NCBI RefSeq assembly: GCF_026805545.1
Contig: NZ_JAPRFR010000003.1
Span: forward strand, 62,001 to 126,000
DNA: 64,000 nt
Direction of reading: 5' to 3'
Source of the DNA: Aerococcus kribbianus
Lineage (GTDB): Bacteria > Bacillota > Bacilli > Lactobacillales > Aerococcaceae
The notes beneath the pieces are model-generated. The model saw only the letters and a program-made list of their open reading frames with translations, did not search any database and was not told the origin of the DNA. The position numbers and the translations under genes were made by a program. Positions 8,634 through 20,541 of this stretch are shown here, piece by piece (position 1 is the stretch's first letter; the number at the start of each line of letters is the position of its first letter).

Positions 8634-9350
8634 ATGCTATTAAAATTCGCCTTGTTTTACTTTGCTGCTTTGTGGGCTTCATTTTTTATGGTGGTTGGTC
8701 AACGTAGTGTCAAAGACGAAAATTCCCTCACTGGTCGCTCACACTGTGATTATTGTCAAAAAACCATCCCTTGGCCCTATCTGCTACCAATGATTGGGTA
8801 TTTGCTATATAGAGGACACTGCCAACATTGTGGTCACAAGGTGTCAATTATTTATCCATTAGGGGAGCTAACTTTTGGATTAGGGGTTTTAATCATTAGC
8901 AGCTATTCGATTTTCCCAAGTCGTGATCTCTTCGTCTTTTCTTTACTTTTTATTATGGCTCCTGCGGATTTAGTAGACCATTGGGTGCCTGATTATTTAC
9001 AAGTTATCTTATTGGTCGGTTTGCTCAGCCTATATCTTTTCACGGGTTTATCATTCAACTATCTCACTACTGGACTTGCTTTACTTGGTTTTTTCCTACT
9101 CAATCGTTGTTTTAAAAATGGTTTGGGCGGAGCTGATATCAAGACCATGCTGATCTTACTACTGTGTTATCCACTCACTTTCACTTTACTATTTTTGCAA
9201 CTCGCCTGTTTGCTAGCTTTGATCGTTTTGCTTTATTTAAATTTTTGGCGTCGTTCGACTGTTCGTGGTCTGGTCTTTTTTCCCTTTTTGTGTTGGGTCT
9301 TTCCATTGACTTTTATATTTTTTAATCGACTATTTAACGGATTTCTATAA
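8634..9350 (+). CDS. comC: Prepilin peptidase / N-methyltransferase (ComC-like)
   Basis: A 238-residue polytopic membrane aspartyl protease (peptidase A24) that cleaves the leader of type IV pilin-like proteins, in Gram-positives the competence pseudopilins ComGC and relatives. The N-terminal cytoplasmic zinc loop has Cys38, Cys41, Cys63 and Cys66. The catalytic aspartates are expected at Asp112 (APAD) and Asp168 in GLGGAD, the GxGD-type motif. Several hydrophobic helices follow. Start ATG has AGGAGGG 8 nt upstream. Single gene between the divergent tRNA operon and a terminator. Together with sigH it hints at competence capacity. Confidence 0.9.
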   Translation: MLLKFALFYFAALWASFFMVVGQRSVKDENSLTGRSHCDYCQKTIPWPYLLPMIGYLLYRGHCQHCGHKVSIIYPLGELTFGLGVLIISSYSIFPSRDLFVFSLLFIMAPADLVDHWVPDYLQVILLVGLLSLYLFTGLSFNYLTTGLALLGFFLLNRCFKNGLGGADIKTMLILLLCYPLTFTLLFLQLACLLALIVLLYLNFWRRSTVRGLVFFPFLCWVFPLTFIFFNRLFNGFL

Positions 9351-9358
9351 TTAACAGT

Positions 9359-9404
9359 AAAAAGGAGCAAACCCTAACTTTCTAAAGCAGGTTTGCTCCT
9401 TTTT
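9359..9404. terminator. Bidirectional intrinsic terminator
   Basis: A 15-bp perfect stem AAAAAGGAGCAAACC / GGTTTGCTCCTTTTT serves both convergent genes, comC and the phosphatase gene. Confidence 0.92.
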
Positions 9405-9440
9405 CCTATCACTAGATTCAGTTTAAATGACGATGATTAC

Positions 9441-11874
9441 TTAATTGTAACGTTTTTTAGTAAACAAGACACCACACCCTGAAATTAAAGCAGCCAAACC
9501 AACTAAGATGGTAGCTTCTTGACCTGTACTTGGTAGGGCTGAGGCAGAAACGACTTCTTCTTTATCTGTTAGTGAAGATTGATCAGTTTTCCCGGCTTTT
9601 ACTTCTGCATTTGCAGCTGTTCTTTTGCCTTGGTCGATTGCTTCAACGCTAGCCTCAACTGCCTCTGTTCTTTTATTTGAAAGGGTTGGGGTTTGATTTT
9701 CGTTCGTTTCAGCTTCTGTTTTTTGACCTTTATTTTCTTCTAGAATTGGGGCTTGATCTGATTCTTGGTTATTATCGCCATTGGGTTTCTCTCCAGGGTG
9801 AATGTTACTGTCTTGTTTGTCTTCTTCATTTTTATTTGTATCACCTAGTTTTTCCGCATTTTTTGAAAGAACATAGGTATGAACTAAATTCGTAGCGCGG
9901 TTATTTATGTCTTCTCCCACAACTTCATATAACTTAATAATAATCTCATCAGCAGAAACGTCATAAGTAAAGAAGTTTTGAACGTTGGCTTCCCGAGCGT
10001 TAGAGTGACCCGTTTGGTAATATGCGGACTCAAACGGTTGCTCATTCATGGCAAATAAGGATAAATAGTAGTCTAAATCTGCTTGTGAAAGATCTGGAAT
10101 AATTTTATGAATTTTTTCATATTCTAATACCCAGTCAATCCCTTTGTCATAAATATCATCATAAGTTTTCGTTCCGGCTGTTGACGGAATCATCATTACC
10201 GTCCCATTGGCTTGGTTGAAACGAGTCACACCATCGCCTTCACTAATAACTCCGTCCGCTTCATCAATAGCTACACTAGCAAATTTGTCCGGAGCATAAA
10301 CTAAGGGATAAGTAACCGTCAAGTTATGATCGTGACCGTTCAAGACTAAATCCACGTCATAGTTATCAAAGACTTGCATCAATTCATCACGAGCCGCTTG
10401 CACTGAGCTATCTTGCAAGGAATGGTAAGAAGATGAAATTAAGGGACGGTGGGCAGACACAATCAGCCAGTCGACCCCTTTGTCACGGGCTGCTTGTAAA
10501 TCAGCCTTCAACCAAGCCATTTGTTGGGCGGAAATCATTGGTCCTTCATCATCGTCTTCAGTGTTTAAAACGGTAAAGTGTGCCCCATTATAGTCAAAGG
10601 AATAGGCCACTCCTGTCGTCATATCCAGCTCTTGTGGAGTATTGATATGGCTTAGGAAATATTCATTATCATGATTACCTGTCCAAAGGCGTGAGGCATG
10701 TGATAAGTTAAGCCTTCTAGAGCAGATAAGGTTTCAACCCACTCAGAATCGTTGTAGTCTTCATTCACGACATCACCAGTATGGAAGGCAAAGTTGGCAT
10801 CAGGCATGGTGGCAAGGATTGCTTTAGCAGTAGATTCGGAATAAGCCGCTTCCTTCCGGGCATTATCAGATGAAAAAGCATTTTGTGTATCCGTATAATG
10901 GACGAATTTAAAAGGCTGATTCCCTGCTTGAGCAGTGGTAAAGCTACCAATCGGAACCACTGCTGGGAAGCCTTCCTTAGAAATTTGATAACCATAGCGA
11001 GTGCCAGGTTTTAAACCAGTGACATTCACTGTATAAGCTGTTTCCGCCACTGGATCATATGGCAAGCCCACAGCATAATCTTCAAAGCCTTTATCGGTCC
11101 ATTTCAAGTTATCGCCAGAGAAAACTTCATCTGTGAAGTAACCGATAATTTTCTTGTCTTCCAGAGGAATATCTTCATCATTAGGTTCCGTTACCGCAAA
11201 GATATAGTGCCCATCTTCAGTTTTTTGGATATAAGAACCTTGATATGCAGTCATTTCTGGTGTCCAAGCTTTGACTGAATCAAAATTTCCCTCTTCATAA
11301 ATATACACCTTGTAGTCAGGATTGGGGTCAGTTGTAAACCATTGGAAATTCATTTCTGACTTAGGATCTGATCCCAAGTTCATAGTAATTCGGTTGGCTT
11401 CGTTATTGACAGGAGCTTTTTGAGCAGCAGGCTTCTCCTTAACAACAGGCGCCGTTTCACCACCAATTGTTACTCCAGTAATTGTGCCTTCTTCATCCCA
11501 AACATAACCATCATTAGCTTCAATAGAAAAATCATAGCCTTCAGCGCGTTCCAAGTTTTTACGTTTGGTTTCTGCGGTTAAGGCTTGACGTTCTGCTTCT
11601 TGTAAGGCATTCTGCTTAGCAACTGCTTCTTCATAGCTTTCTGACCCACCTAAATCCGCATCATTTCCAGTCGCTTCCTCACCTGTTTTGTTTTCTGCAG
11701 CTAGGGCCTTAGCCTCCACAACGTCTTGCTTATCAACTGCAGTTTGATCAACTACTGGTGCTTCTACAGTTAATTCAGCAACATCAGTATTTTCTTCAGC
11801 AAAAACCGCTGCATCATAAGCAGATAACATGACAGAGGCCATCATACAAGTTATCAATAGATGTCTTTTTTCAT
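9441..11874 (-). pseudogene. Frameshifted LPXTG surface purple-acid-phosphatase-like protein
   Basis: Two adjacent reading frames together spell one secreted metallophosphoesterase. The upstream part (10652-11874) holds a signal peptide core, an acidic region, a fibronectin-like PAP N-domain and motifs DTQ and GDVVNE; the downstream part (9441-10622) supplies AHRP, NGHDHN, a Pro/Glu/Lys-rich stalk and the sorting signal LPSTG + hydrophobic helix + KKRYN. The metal motif GNHDNEYF is encoded between them but in the second frame, so a one-base loss near 10685-10705 splits the gene. A second break is at the start: the only ATG with a ribosome site (11874, GGAG) is followed by A6 and reads out of frame; seven As would give MKKRHLL and the signal peptide. 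A TATAAT -10 lies at 11915-11920. It may be a real pseudogene, a phase-variable gene or a sequencing error. Confidence 0.85.
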
Positions 11875-12002
11875 CGCTTACTCCTTTTTTAATACCCAAT
11901 AACAATACATTTCTATTATAGTCCGCTAGTATTAATTTTATGTAAAGTTACTGTAAAGATAGTCAAGAGCAAGTTAAGGTGAGCCTAATCTGAATCCTTA
12001 AG

Positions 12003-12033
12003 CAAAAAGGCTGGAGCATCTACTCCAGCCTTT
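12003..12033 (-). terminator. Terminator of rpoBC
   Basis: Minus strand stem AAAGGCTGGAG / CTCCAGCCTTT followed by TT, immediately after rpoC. Confidence 0.88.
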
Positions 12034-12054
12034 GCCTAAATGATTTATTTAGCT

Positions 12055-15000
12055 TTAGTTAATTTCGCTATAATCAATGTCAGAGAGGTTTTCGCCGTCT
12101 TCTTGTTCAGCGTAAACTAAGTCTTCATTGATTTTTTTGGGTTGCATCTTGCGGTATTTATTCATACCAGTACCAGCAGGAATGATCTTACCAATAATCA
12201 CATTTTCCTTGAGACCTAATAGGTTATCGCGTTTACCACGGATAGCGGCATCGGTAAGTACCTTAGTGGTTTCTTGGAAGGAAGCTGCAGATAAGAATGA
12301 GTTAGTTTCTAGAGCAGCCTTAGTAATTCCAAGTAATACTGGACGAGCAGTAGCAGGAGTTAATCCTTGGCGGATAACCTCTGCGTTGGCATCAGTAAAG
12401 TCACCTAAATCGAGTAACTTACCTGGTAAGAGATCAGTATTACCTGGGTCAAGGACACGTACCTTACGCATCATTTGCCGGATCATTACTTCCACGTGCT
12501 TGTCGTTAATGTCTACCCCTTGCATCCGGTAAGTCCGTTGTACTTCGGCAAGCAAGTAAGTTTGCACAGTTAAGGAATCGGTGACACGGAGCAATTCTTT
12601 CGGATCAATGGACCCTTCTGTTAGTTGCTGACCACGAGCAACTTGATCGCCTTCTTCTACCTTCAAGCGGGCAGTGTAAGGGATCTTGTATTCACGTTCG
12701 TCAACTTGACCCTTAACATTTACAGTCTTGGTCCGAGCAGCTTCATCGATATTAACATCAGTGACGGTACCAGCAACTTCTGTGATAACGGCTCGACCTT
12801 TTGGATGACGAGCTTCCACAATTTCTTGGATACGTGGTAAACCTTGAGTGATGTCATCACCGGCTACCCCACCGGTATGGAAGGTACGCATAGTCAACTG
12901 AGTACCTGGTTCACCGATTGATTGGGCAGCGATAGTACCAACTGCTTCCCCAACTTCAACTTCACCGTTTGTTGCTAGGTCACGACCATAGCAATGTTTA
13001 CATACCCCATGACGAGTATTACATGTAAAGGCAGAGCGGATGGTTACCTCTTCAACACCAGCTTCAACGATTTTCTTAGCCAAGTCTTCATCAACTAATT
13101 GATTATGACCAGCTAAGACTTCACCAGTTTCAGGATGTAGAACTTCCCGTTGAATGTAACGGCCTAGAATCCGTTCTTCTAAGGATTCAATCACTTCGTT
13201 ACCATCTGTAATGGCAGTAACCGTTAAACCACGATCAGTTCCACAATCAGATTCACGAATGCTGACATCTTGGGCCACATCAACCAAACGACGAGTCAAG
13301 TAACCAGAGTCGGCTGTCTTAAGGGCCGTATCGGTCATTCCTTTACGGGCACCGTGAGTAGAGATAAACATCTCTTGTACAGATAAACCTTCCCGGAAGT
13401 TTGACGTGATTGGCAATTCAATAATCCGTCCGTTTGGTCCGGCCATCAAACCACGCATACCGGCTAACTGGGTGAAGTTAGAGATATTACCACGGGCACC
13501 AGAGTCGGACATGATGAAGAATGGGTTGTCTTGACCCATGGAATGCATCAGTTCGTTTTGGATTTCATCCTTAACCCGGTTCCAGGTGTCGATAACTTGT
13601 TCATAACGTTCTTCATCAGTAATCAAACCACGACGGTATTGTTTAGTGATTTTTTCAACACGTTGGTGACCTTTTTCAATAATTTCTGGTTTTGATTGCA
13701 ACACAGTAATATCGGCAATCCCTACAGTGATACCAGACTTAGTTGAATATTTAAACCCAAGATCTTTCATGGCATCCAACATCTTAGAGGTTTCAGTAAC
13801 CTTAGATAGTTTGAAGACACGAGCAATAATATCTTGTAAGTAACCCTTCTTAAATGGGTGGATTAATTCTTGGCGCTTGATGAATTCTTTAACATCGGTA
13901 CCGGGTTCCATGAAGTACTTGTCAGGGGTTTGAACTTCCAAGTTGAAGGCAGTGGCTTCATTAATGTATGGGAAGTTGTCTGGCAAGATTTCATTAAAGA
14001 AGATTTTACCAATAGTAGTAGCCATCAATTTGTTTTCTTGGTCGGCTGTCCATGGCTTATTAGGCATAGAGCTAGTTGAGATAGCTACCCGGGTATGCAA
14101 TTGCACATGACCATCTAGATAAGCAATATGAGCTTCTGATGGTGATGAAATATGCATCCCTTCTCCTAATACTTCAGGTTCTTCCATGGTTAGGTAATAG
14201 TTACCCAATACCATATCTTGAGAAGGCGTAACAACTGGTTGGCCATCTTTTGGTGTTAGGATATGGGTTGCAGCCAACATCAAGAGCCGGGCTTCAGCTT
14301 GGGCTTCTTCGCCAAGTGGCAAGTGGACTGCCATTTGGTCCCCATCGAAGTCGGCATTGTAGGCTTCACATACTAGTGGGTGAAGACGGATGGCTTTACC
14401 ATCAACCAAGACTGGTTCGAAGGCTTGGATCCCTAAACGGTGAAGGGTAGGTGCCCGGTTAAGCAATACTGGATGTTCCCGAATAATATCGCTTAGGACG
14501 TCCCAAACATCATCTTCACGGTTTTCAATTTTACGTTTAGCATGTTTCACATTAATGGCTAAGTCACGTTTCACCAATTCGCTGATCAAGAATGGTTTGA
14601 AGAGTTCAAGCGCCATTTCTTTAGGTAAACCACATTGGTACATCTTAAGGGAAGGACCAACCACGATAACTGAACGACCTGAATAGTCGACCCGTTTACC
14701 GAGTAAGTTTTGACGGAAACGTCCTTGTTTCCCTTTCAACATATGAGATAGTGACTTCAATGGACGGTTACCAGGACCTGCAACTGGACGTCCGCGACGA
14801 CCATTGTCAATTAAGGCATCCACTGCTTCTTGAAGCATCCGTTTTTCATTTTGCACAATGATATTAGGTGCATTTAAGTCCAAAAGGCGTTTCAACCGGT
14901 TGTTACGGTTAATTACACGACGGTACAAGTCGTTAAGGTCAGAGGTAGCAAAACGACCACCATCTAACTGTACCATTGGCCGTAATTCTGGTGGGATAAC

Positions 15001-15696
15001 TGGAATAACATCCATAACCATCCAGCTTGGTTGGTTGCCTGATTTACGGAAGGCATCCAAAACGTCTAAACGACGAATGGCCCGAGTCCGTTTTTGACCA
15101 GTTGCTGACTTCAAAGTTTCCTTCAAGTCTTCACATTCTGCATCTAGATCAACTTGGTTAAGCAAGGCTTTAATGGCTTCAGCACCCATTCCAGCCTGGA
15201 AGGCGTTCCCATATTCTGCCTTGTTTTCCCGATATTCTTTTTCTGATAAGAGTTGTTTATATTCTAGTGGTGTGTCTCCAGCTTTGGTCACTACATATGA
15301 GGCAAAGTAGATAACTTCTTCCAGGGAACGAGGACTCATATCTAAGATAAGACCCATCCGACTAGGAATTCCTTTAAAGTACCAAATATGTGTTACTGGA
15401 GTAGCTAATTCTAAATGACCCATGCGCTCACGACGAACTTTGGCCCGAGTCACTTCAACACCACAACGGTCACAAACGACACCAGCATAGCGGATACCTT
15501 TGTACTTCCCACAAGAACATTCCCAGTCCTTAGAAGGACCGAAAATGCGCTCACAGAAAAGACCGTCTTTTTCTGGTTTTAGCGTCCGATAGTTAATGGT
15601 TTCAGGTTTCTTCACTTCACCGTAAGACCATGAACGAATTTTCTCAGGAGATGCTAAACCAATTTTCATGCTTTCAAATTTATTTACGTCTACCAA
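12055..15696 (-). CDS. rpoC: DNA-directed RNA polymerase subunit beta-prime
   Basis: A 1213-residue core polymerase subunit. The N-terminal zinc-binding segment ([20 protein letters not shown], near residue 60) and the catalytic Mg2+ loop NADFDGDQM near residue 450 are intact, as is the C-terminal zinc site with [11 protein letters not shown]. It begins with a TTG codon: GGAGG lies 8 nt upstream and the protein then reads [19 protein letters not shown] as in relatives. It follows rpoB after about 33 nt and shares its transcript. Confidence 0.97.
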   Translation of the reverse strand: MVDVNKFESMKIGLASPEKIRSWSYGEVKKPETINYRTLKPEKDGLFCERIFGPSKDWECSCGKYKGIRYAGVVCDRCGVEVTRAKVRRERMGHLELATPVTHIWYFKGIPSRMGLILDMSPRSLEEVIYFASYVVTKAGDTPLEYKQLLSEKEYRENKAEYGNAFQAGMGAEAIKALLNQVDLDAECEDLKETLKSATGQKRTRAIRRLDVLDAFRKSGNQPSWMVMDVIPVIPPELRPMVQLDGGRFATSDLNDLYRRVINRNNRLKRLLDLNAPNIIVQNEKRMLQEAVDALIDNGRRGRPVAGPGNRPLKSLSHMLKGKQGRFRQNLLGKRVDYSGRSVIVVGPSLKMYQCGLPKEMALELFKPFLISELVKRDLAINVKHAKRKIENREDDVWDVLSDIIREHPVLLNRAPTLHRLGIQAFEPVLVDGKAIRLHPLVCEAYNADFDGDQMAVHLPLGEEAQAEARLLMLAATHILTPKDGQPVVTPSQDMVLGNYYLTMEEPEVLGEGMHISSPSEAHIAYLDGHVQLHTRVAISTSSMPNKPWTADQENKLMATTIGKIFFNEILPDNFPYINEATAFNLEVQTPDKYFMEPGTDVKEFIKRQELIHPFKKGYLQDIIARVFKLSKVTETSKMLDAMKDLGFKYSTKSGITVGIADITVLQSKPEIIEKGHQRVEKITKQYRRGLITDEERYEQVIDTWNRVKDEIQNELMHSMGQDNPFFIMSDSGARGNISNFTQLAGMRGLMAGPNGRIIELPITSNFREGLSVQEMFISTHGARKGMTDTALKTADSGYLTRRLVDVAQDVSIRESDCGTDRGLTVTAITDGNEVIESLEERILGRYIQREVLHPETGEVLAGHNQLVDEDLAKKIVEAGVEEVTIRSAFTCNTRHGVCKHCYGRDLATNGEVEVGEAVGTIAAQSIGEPGTQLTMRTFHTGGVAGDDITQGLPRIQEIVEARHPKGRAVITEVAGTVTDVNIDEAARTKTVNVKGQVDEREYKIPYTARLKVEEGDQVARGQQLTEGSIDPKELLRVTDSLTVQTYLLAEVQRTYRMQGVDINDKHVEVMIRQMMRKVRVLDPGNTDLLPGKLLDLGDFTDANAEVIRQGLTPATARPVLLGITKAALETNSFLSAASFQETTKVLTDAAIRGKRDNLLGLKENVIIGKIIPAGTGMNKYRKMQPKKINEDLVYAEQEDGENLSDIDYSEIN

Positions 15697-15729
15697 GGGG
15701 CTAACCTCCCTAATTTAATCGTGCCCTGA

Positions 15730-18700
15730 CTACTCGTTTGCTTGTTTTTTAGCTGACACACTGGCGGCATCGTCATCAGTGGCAGTTTGTTCTGCATTGT
15801 CATTAGCAGCCTTGTCTTCTGCTTTTGGCTTCTTAAATCCTAAGGTATCTTCATCCATATCACGTAGGTCGATTTCCTTGTCATCGATATCAAGAACTTG
15901 CATATCAAGACCTAGTGATTGCAGTTCCTTCATTAAAACTCGGAAGGATTCTGGAACACCTGGACGAGGGATTGGTTCTCCCTTAACAATGGCTTCATAG
16001 GTTTGCACCCGGCCAACAACGTCGTCAGATTTATAAGTTAAGATTTCTTGCAAGGTATAGGCCGCACCATAAGCTTCAAGAGCCCAAACCTCCATTTCAC
16101 CAAAACGTTGTCCCCCAAATTGGGCTTTACCACCCAATGGTTGTTGGGTAACCAATGAATAAGGTCCAGTGGAACGGGCATGCAATTTGTCATCAACCAT
16201 GTGGGAGAGTTTCAAGTAGTACATCACTCCAACAGATACACGGTTGTCAAAGGCTTCACCCGTCCGACCATCATACAAGATAGTTTTGGCATCTTCAGCC
16301 ATACCAGCTTCTTTGATTGTGGCCCAAACATCTTCTTCGTTGGCGCCATCGAATACTGGCGTAGCGACGTGGATACCCATGCTACGGGCAGCCATACCCA
16401 AGTGCAATTCAAGCACTTGTCCAATATTCATCCGAGATGGTACCCCTAATGGGTTCAACATGATGTCAACTGGTGTGCCGTCAGGTAAGTAAGGCATATC
16501 TTCTTGCGGTAAAATCCGAGATACGACCCCTTTGTTACCGTGACGACCAGCCATCTTGTCACCGACTTGGATTTTACGTTTTTGGATGATATATACCCGG
16601 ACTAACATGGAAACACCTGGTGATAATTCATCGCCATTTTCGCGTAAGAAGACCTTAACATCAGAAACGATACCATCTCCACCATGAGGAACGCGTAAGG
16701 AAGTATCCCGTACTTCACGTGCCTTTTCACCAAAGATAGCATGTAAAAGATGTTCTTCAGCGGTCAATTCAGTGACCCCTTTTGGTGTCACCTTACCAAC
16801 TAAAATGTCGCCGTCTTTAACTTCAGCACCAACACGGATAATGCCGCGTTCGTCTAAGTTCTTCAAAGCGTCTTCCCCAACATTAGGGATTTCACGAGTA
16901 ATTTCTTCTGGTCCTAGCTTCGTATCACGAGCTTCAGATTCTAATTCATCGATATGAATAGAAGTATACACATCGTCCTTCACTAAACGTTCAGACATGA
17001 TAACCGCATCCTCGTAGTTATAACCATCCCAAGTCATGAAGGCAATCAATGGGTTATTACCAAGAGCCATTTCCCCTTGATCCATTGAAGGGCCATCAGC
17101 CAAGATATCACCGGCATCAATTTGGTCCCCGACATAAACAATTGGTGTTTGGTTATAAGAAGAGCTAGCATTAGAACGATGGTATTTCAAGAGGTCGTAT
17201 TTGTCTAAGGTGCCGTCTTCACGACGAACACGGATTTCACGGCCATCCACGTACTCGATCACACCGCTATAGCGAGCAACCACGGCTGCTCCTGAGTCAT
17301 GGGCATTGATATATTCCATACCAGTACCCACTAAAGGTGCTTGTGGTTTCAACAATGGAACAGCTTGCCGCTGCATGTTAGCTCCCATCAAGGCCCGGTT
17401 AGAGTCATCATTTTCCAAGAATGGAATAGATGCTGTCGCCACTGATACTACCTGTTTTGGAGAAACGTCCATGTAGTCCACACGTTCAGGAGAAACTTCG
17501 ATATTCTCTTCAACGTAACGGGCCATAACCACTTCTTCAGCAAAGGAACCATCATCATTTAACTCAGAGTTCCCTTGGGCAATAACAAATTCATCTTCTT
17601 CATCAGCAGTAAGGTAATCAATCTTATCTGTTACCTTATGTGTCTTCCAGTCTACCCGACGATAAGGGGTTTCAATAAAACCAAATTTATTGATTTTTGC
17701 ATAAGAAGACAAGCTATTAATCAAACCGATGTTAGGTCCTTCAGGCGTTTCGATTGGACACATCCGACCATAGTGAGAGTAGTGAACGTCACGTACTTCA
17801 ACCCCGGCCCGGTCACGAGTTAAACCACCAGGTCCTAAGGCAGATAGACGCCGTTTATGAGCTAACTCACCTAGCGGATTCGTTTGATCCATGAATTGTG
17901 ATAATTGAGAAGAACCAAAGAATTCTTTAATTGCCGCTACAACAGGTCGAATATTAATCAGTTGTTGTGGGGTTACCTTGTCAACATCTTGGATTGACAT
18001 CCGTTCACGTACCACCCGTTCCATCCGAGAAAGGCCGATACGGAATTGGTTTTGTAATAACTCACCGACAGAACGGATACGACGGTTACCTAAGTGGTCG
18101 ATGTCGTCAGTCTTGCCTAGGCCTTCATATAAGTTCAAGAAGTAGTTAAGTGAAGCAATAACATCAGCAACTTGTAATGATTTTAGTTTTTCATCGGTAA
18201 TCGCATTACCAATCACATGAATGACACGTTCTGGGTCTTTTGGTGAATATACCTTAACTATTTGCAAATCAAAGGCATCAGGAATAACCGCATCATCATC
18301 AGGATGAACAGTCACTGTATTCAAGCCATTAGCAAGGGGTTCTGCCAATTCTTCCATGACTTCACGAGTTAATTGAGTGCCTTTAGCAGCTAAAATTTCT
18401 CCAGTTTCAGGATCAACCAAGTTTTCAGCTAAAGTTTGATTGTAAAGACGAGTACGTAAATCAAGTTTTTTATTGATCTTGTAACGTCCCACATAAGCCA
18501 AGTCATAACGACGTGGATCAAAGAAACGTGTGTTCAATAAATTACGAGAAGAGTCTGCTGTCTTAGGCTCACCAGGACGTAAGCGTTCATAGATTTCTTT
18601 TAGGGCCTCTTCAGTCCGAGAATCAGAGAGATCATTATGAGTATCCTTCTCCATAGTGAGTTCTAATGTCTCGCTCTCACCAAAGAGTTCACGAATTTCG

Positions 18701-19314
18701 TCATCGGAACCGAAACCTAAAGCACGCATTAAAACAGTCATAGGAATTTTACGTGTCCGGTCAATACGAACGTGGGATACCTGTTTGGCATCAGTTTCCA
18801 TTTCCAACCATGCTCCACGGTTAGGGATAATGGTTGAAGCAAAGGATTCACGCCCATTTTTATCCACATGATCATGGAAATAAACACCAGGTGACCGTAC
18901 CAATTGTGAAACGATTACCCGTTCTGCACCGTTGATAATGAAAGTCCCAGAATCAGTCATTAATGGGAAATCACCAAAGAAAACTTCTTGGTCCTTGATT
19001 TCACCAGATTCCTTGTTCACCAAACGTAATTTGGCATAAATTGGTGCAGAATAGTTAGTATCTTGTGCCCGTGATTCAGAAATATTATATTTTGGCTCTT
19101 TGAAGGTATAGTCAATCAACTCAAGAGCCAATTTCCCTTGATGGTCTTCAATTGGGGAAATGTCTTCAAACATTTCCTTCATACCCTCTTCTAAGAACCA
19201 TTTATAAGATTCCGTTTGAATCTCAATTAAATTTGGCAATTCGAGGACTTCATTAATCCGTGAGTAACTCCGACGTACACGATGCTTACCATAGTTGACA
19301 TTATGTCCAAGCAT
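15730..19314 (-). CDS. rpoB: DNA-directed RNA polymerase subunit beta
   Basis: A 1194-residue core polymerase subunit. The rifampicin pocket (about residues 478-508) reads [20 protein letters not shown] then RLSALGPGG, with the usual wild-type Asp, His and Ser residues, so no common resistance change is seen. The C-terminus ends in an Ala/Asp-rich acidic tail typical of low-GC Gram-positives. Start ATG has GAGGTGG 7 nt upstream. Expression probably depends on the hairpin-rich leader described separately. Confidence 0.98.
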   Translation of the reverse strand: MLGHNVNYGKHRVRRSYSRINEVLELPNLIEIQTESYKWFLEEGMKEMFEDISPIEDHQGKLALELIDYTFKEPKYNISESRAQDTNYSAPIYAKLRLVNKESGEIKDQEVFFGDFPLMTDSGTFIINGAERVIVSQLVRSPGVYFHDHVDKNGRESFASTIIPNRGAWLEMETDAKQVSHVRIDRTRKIPMTVLMRALGFGSDDEIRELFGESETLELTMEKDTHNDLSDSRTEEALKEIYERLRPGEPKTADSSRNLLNTRFFDPRRYDLAYVGRYKINKKLDLRTRLYNQTLAENLVDPETGEILAAKGTQLTREVMEELAEPLANGLNTVTVHPDDDAVIPDAFDLQIVKVYSPKDPERVIHVIGNAITDEKLKSLQVADVIASLNYFLNLYEGLGKTDDIDHLGNRRIRSVGELLQNQFRIGLSRMERVVRERMSIQDVDKVTPQQLINIRPVVAAIKEFFGSSQLSQFMDQTNPLGELAHKRRLSALGPGGLTRDRAGVEVRDVHYSHYGRMCPIETPEGPNIGLINSLSSYAKINKFGFIETPYRRVDWKTHKVTDKIDYLTADEEDEFVIAQGNSELNDDGSFAEEVVMARYVEENIEVSPERVDYMDVSPKQVVSVATASIPFLENDDSNRALMGANMQRQAVPLLKPQAPLVGTGMEYINAHDSGAAVVARYSGVIEYVDGREIRVRREDGTLDKYDLLKYHRSNASSSYNQTPIVYVGDQIDAGDILADGPSMDQGEMALGNNPLIAFMTWDGYNYEDAVIMSERLVKDDVYTSIHIDELESEARDTKLGPEEITREIPNVGEDALKNLDERGIIRVGAEVKDGDILVGKVTPKGVTELTAEEHLLHAIFGEKAREVRDTSLRVPHGGDGIVSDVKVFLRENGDELSPGVSMLVRVYIIQKRKIQVGDKMAGRHGNKGVVSRILPQEDMPYLPDGTPVDIMLNPLGVPSRMNIGQVLELHLGMAARSMGIHVATPVFDGANEEDVWATIKEAGMAEDAKTILYDGRTGEAFDNRVSVGVMYYLKLSHMVDDKLHARSTGPYSLVTQQPLGGKAQFGGQRFGEMEVWALEAYGAAYTLQEILTYKSDDVVGRVQTYEAIVKGEPIPRPGVPESFRVLMKELQSLGLDMQVLDIDDKEIDLRDMDEDTLGFKKPKAEDKAANDNAEQTATDDDAASVSAKKQANE

Positions 19315-19359
19315 AACTAGCCACCTCTCTGAATTTTTTGCAAAGATTAGAATTTGGTT

Positions 19360-19406
19360 AAAATTAGGTAAAAATTTGATTAAATCGGCAATTTTACCCT
19401 AATTTT
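19360..19406 (-). promoter_or_regulatory. Long hairpin in the rpoB leader next to the ribosome site
   Basis: Arms AAAATTAGGTAAAA (19360-19373) and TTTTACC-C-TAATTTT (19392-19406) pair over 14 bp with one bulged base. It lies directly downstream of the attenuator-like hairpin and about 30 nt before the rpoB ribosome site, so it could influence termination or translation. Confidence 0.55.
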
Positions 19407-19410
19407 AGGC

Positions 19411-19456
19411 AAAAAAAAGACAAAAGAACCGACAAAACCTGTCATTTTTCTTTTGT
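19411..19456 (-). terminator. Attenuator-like terminator inside the rpoB leader
   Basis: Minus strand stem ACAAAAGAA (19448-19456) / TTCTTTTGT (19420-19428) with an inner TGAC/GTC(A) stem, then C and eight T residues. It lies between the rpoB promoter and the gene and so would stop most transcripts unless read through. Confidence 0.7.
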
Positions 19457-19523
19457 ATTCCCATAAAAGCGAGCCGGACAATATTTCGGCGCCTTTATAT
19501 TCCAATAATTTGTATCATTTACA

Positions 19524-19552
19524 ATTATACGCCCTTTAATCCATCAAGTCAA
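19524..19552 (-). promoter_or_regulatory. Promoter of rpoBC
   Basis: -35 TTGACT (19547-19552), 17-nt spacer, -10 TATAAT (19524-19529) on the minus strand. The predicted leader is about 200 nt long. Confidence 0.88.
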
Positions 19553-19587
19553 TACCTTTTTTTCAATAAATCCCAAAGATTGGCAAA

Positions 19588-19618
19588 CAAAAGAGGCTGG
19601 GATAAAATCCCAACCTCT
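19588..19618 (-). terminator. Terminator of the opuA operon, GAGGYTGGGA type
   Basis: Minus strand stem AGAGGTTGGGAT / ATCCCAGCCTCT with a TTTT loop side and a following TTTTG, just after the substrate-binding protein gene. Confidence 0.85.
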
Positions 19619-19644
19619 GTGTAATATACGACTATTTATTAGTT

Positions 19645-20523
19645 TTATTCAGCTAACCATTGATCAACCTTGTCACGGTTGTTGTCAATCCAATCACGTG
19701 CAGCTTGAGAAGGATCTTTACCCTCATGGACATCAGCCATAACCGTTTCCATATCTTCTAGTTCCCAAGCAAATTGATCTAAGATTTGGTAAGCACGTGG
19801 TGAGTCTTCTTGTAAACCTTCACGTACCATGGTGTTGATTGTTTCACCATCACCATAAACACCCTTAGTATCTTCTAAGTATTTCAAGTCATAAACTTGG
19901 AATTTCCAGTGTGGAGACCATGCAGTTACGACGATTTCATCTTCATTTTGAATGGCTTGGCCGAGTGCCGTTGCCATGGCACCAGATGAAGACGTTTCGA
20001 CAGTCCAATCAGATAGGTTGTCATAAGTATCTACCGCTTCTTCTGTCGCAGCCACAACACCAGCACCAGGTTCGATACCTGTAATGGTTTGCCCAGCTTC
20101 ATCTGTTAAGTCTTCGATAGAATTAACGTCTTCCATATAAGTTGGCACAGCCATACCAGTAATGGCACCTTCCAAGTTAGGACCAAGATTTTCCATTTGG
20201 TCACCATATTGGTCAAATTGTTCACCGTGAGTTTGTGGCAACCAAGCACCAACCATTCCATCGGCTTCACCATTAGCCACAGCAGACCACATAATGGCGT
20301 TATCTAATGGCACGATGTTTACATTAAAACCTTCTTCTTTTAAGACTTCAGCGATCACGTTGGTGGAAGCAACTTCTGTGTCCCACTCAACATAAGATAG
20401 GGTGATCGTCTCACCGGCACCAGAGCCGGAATTTCCTAAGCTACTTTGAAAGGCATCTTCAGACCCGAAAGTCAATACTAGGCCAAAGATGGCAATAATC
20501 CCTAAAACAACTTTCTTAAACAA
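19645..20523 (-). CDS. opuAC: Glycine-betaine / proline-betaine ABC transporter substrate-binding protein
   Basis: A 292-residue extracytoplasmic solute receptor for compatible solutes. An N-terminal hydrophobic helix (about 4-22) serves as signal or anchor; there is no lipobox cysteine. The mature part begins near TLSYVEWDTEVAST and contains several conserved Trp residues (including WSAVANGEADGMVGAWLP) that form the aromatic cage of OpuAC proteins. It is the third gene of the leftward operon after the ATPase and permease genes, 18 nt downstream of the permease. Role: osmoprotection. Confidence 0.9.
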   Translation of the reverse strand: MFKKVVLGIIAIFGLVLTFGSEDAFQSSLGNSGSGAGETITLSYVEWDTEVASTNVIAEVLKEEGFNVNIVPLDNAIMWSAVANGEADGMVGAWLPQTHGEQFDQYGDQMENLGPNLEGAITGMAVPTYMEDVNSIEDLTDEAGQTITGIEPGAGVVAATEEAVDTYDNLSDWTVETSSSGAMATALGQAIQNEDEIVVTAWSPHWKFQVYDLKYLEDTKGVYGDGETINTMVREGLQEDSPRAYQILDQFAWELEDMETVMADVHEGKDPSQAARDWIDNNRDKVDQWLAE

Positions 20524-20541
20524 AATGACTCCCCCCTCTAA

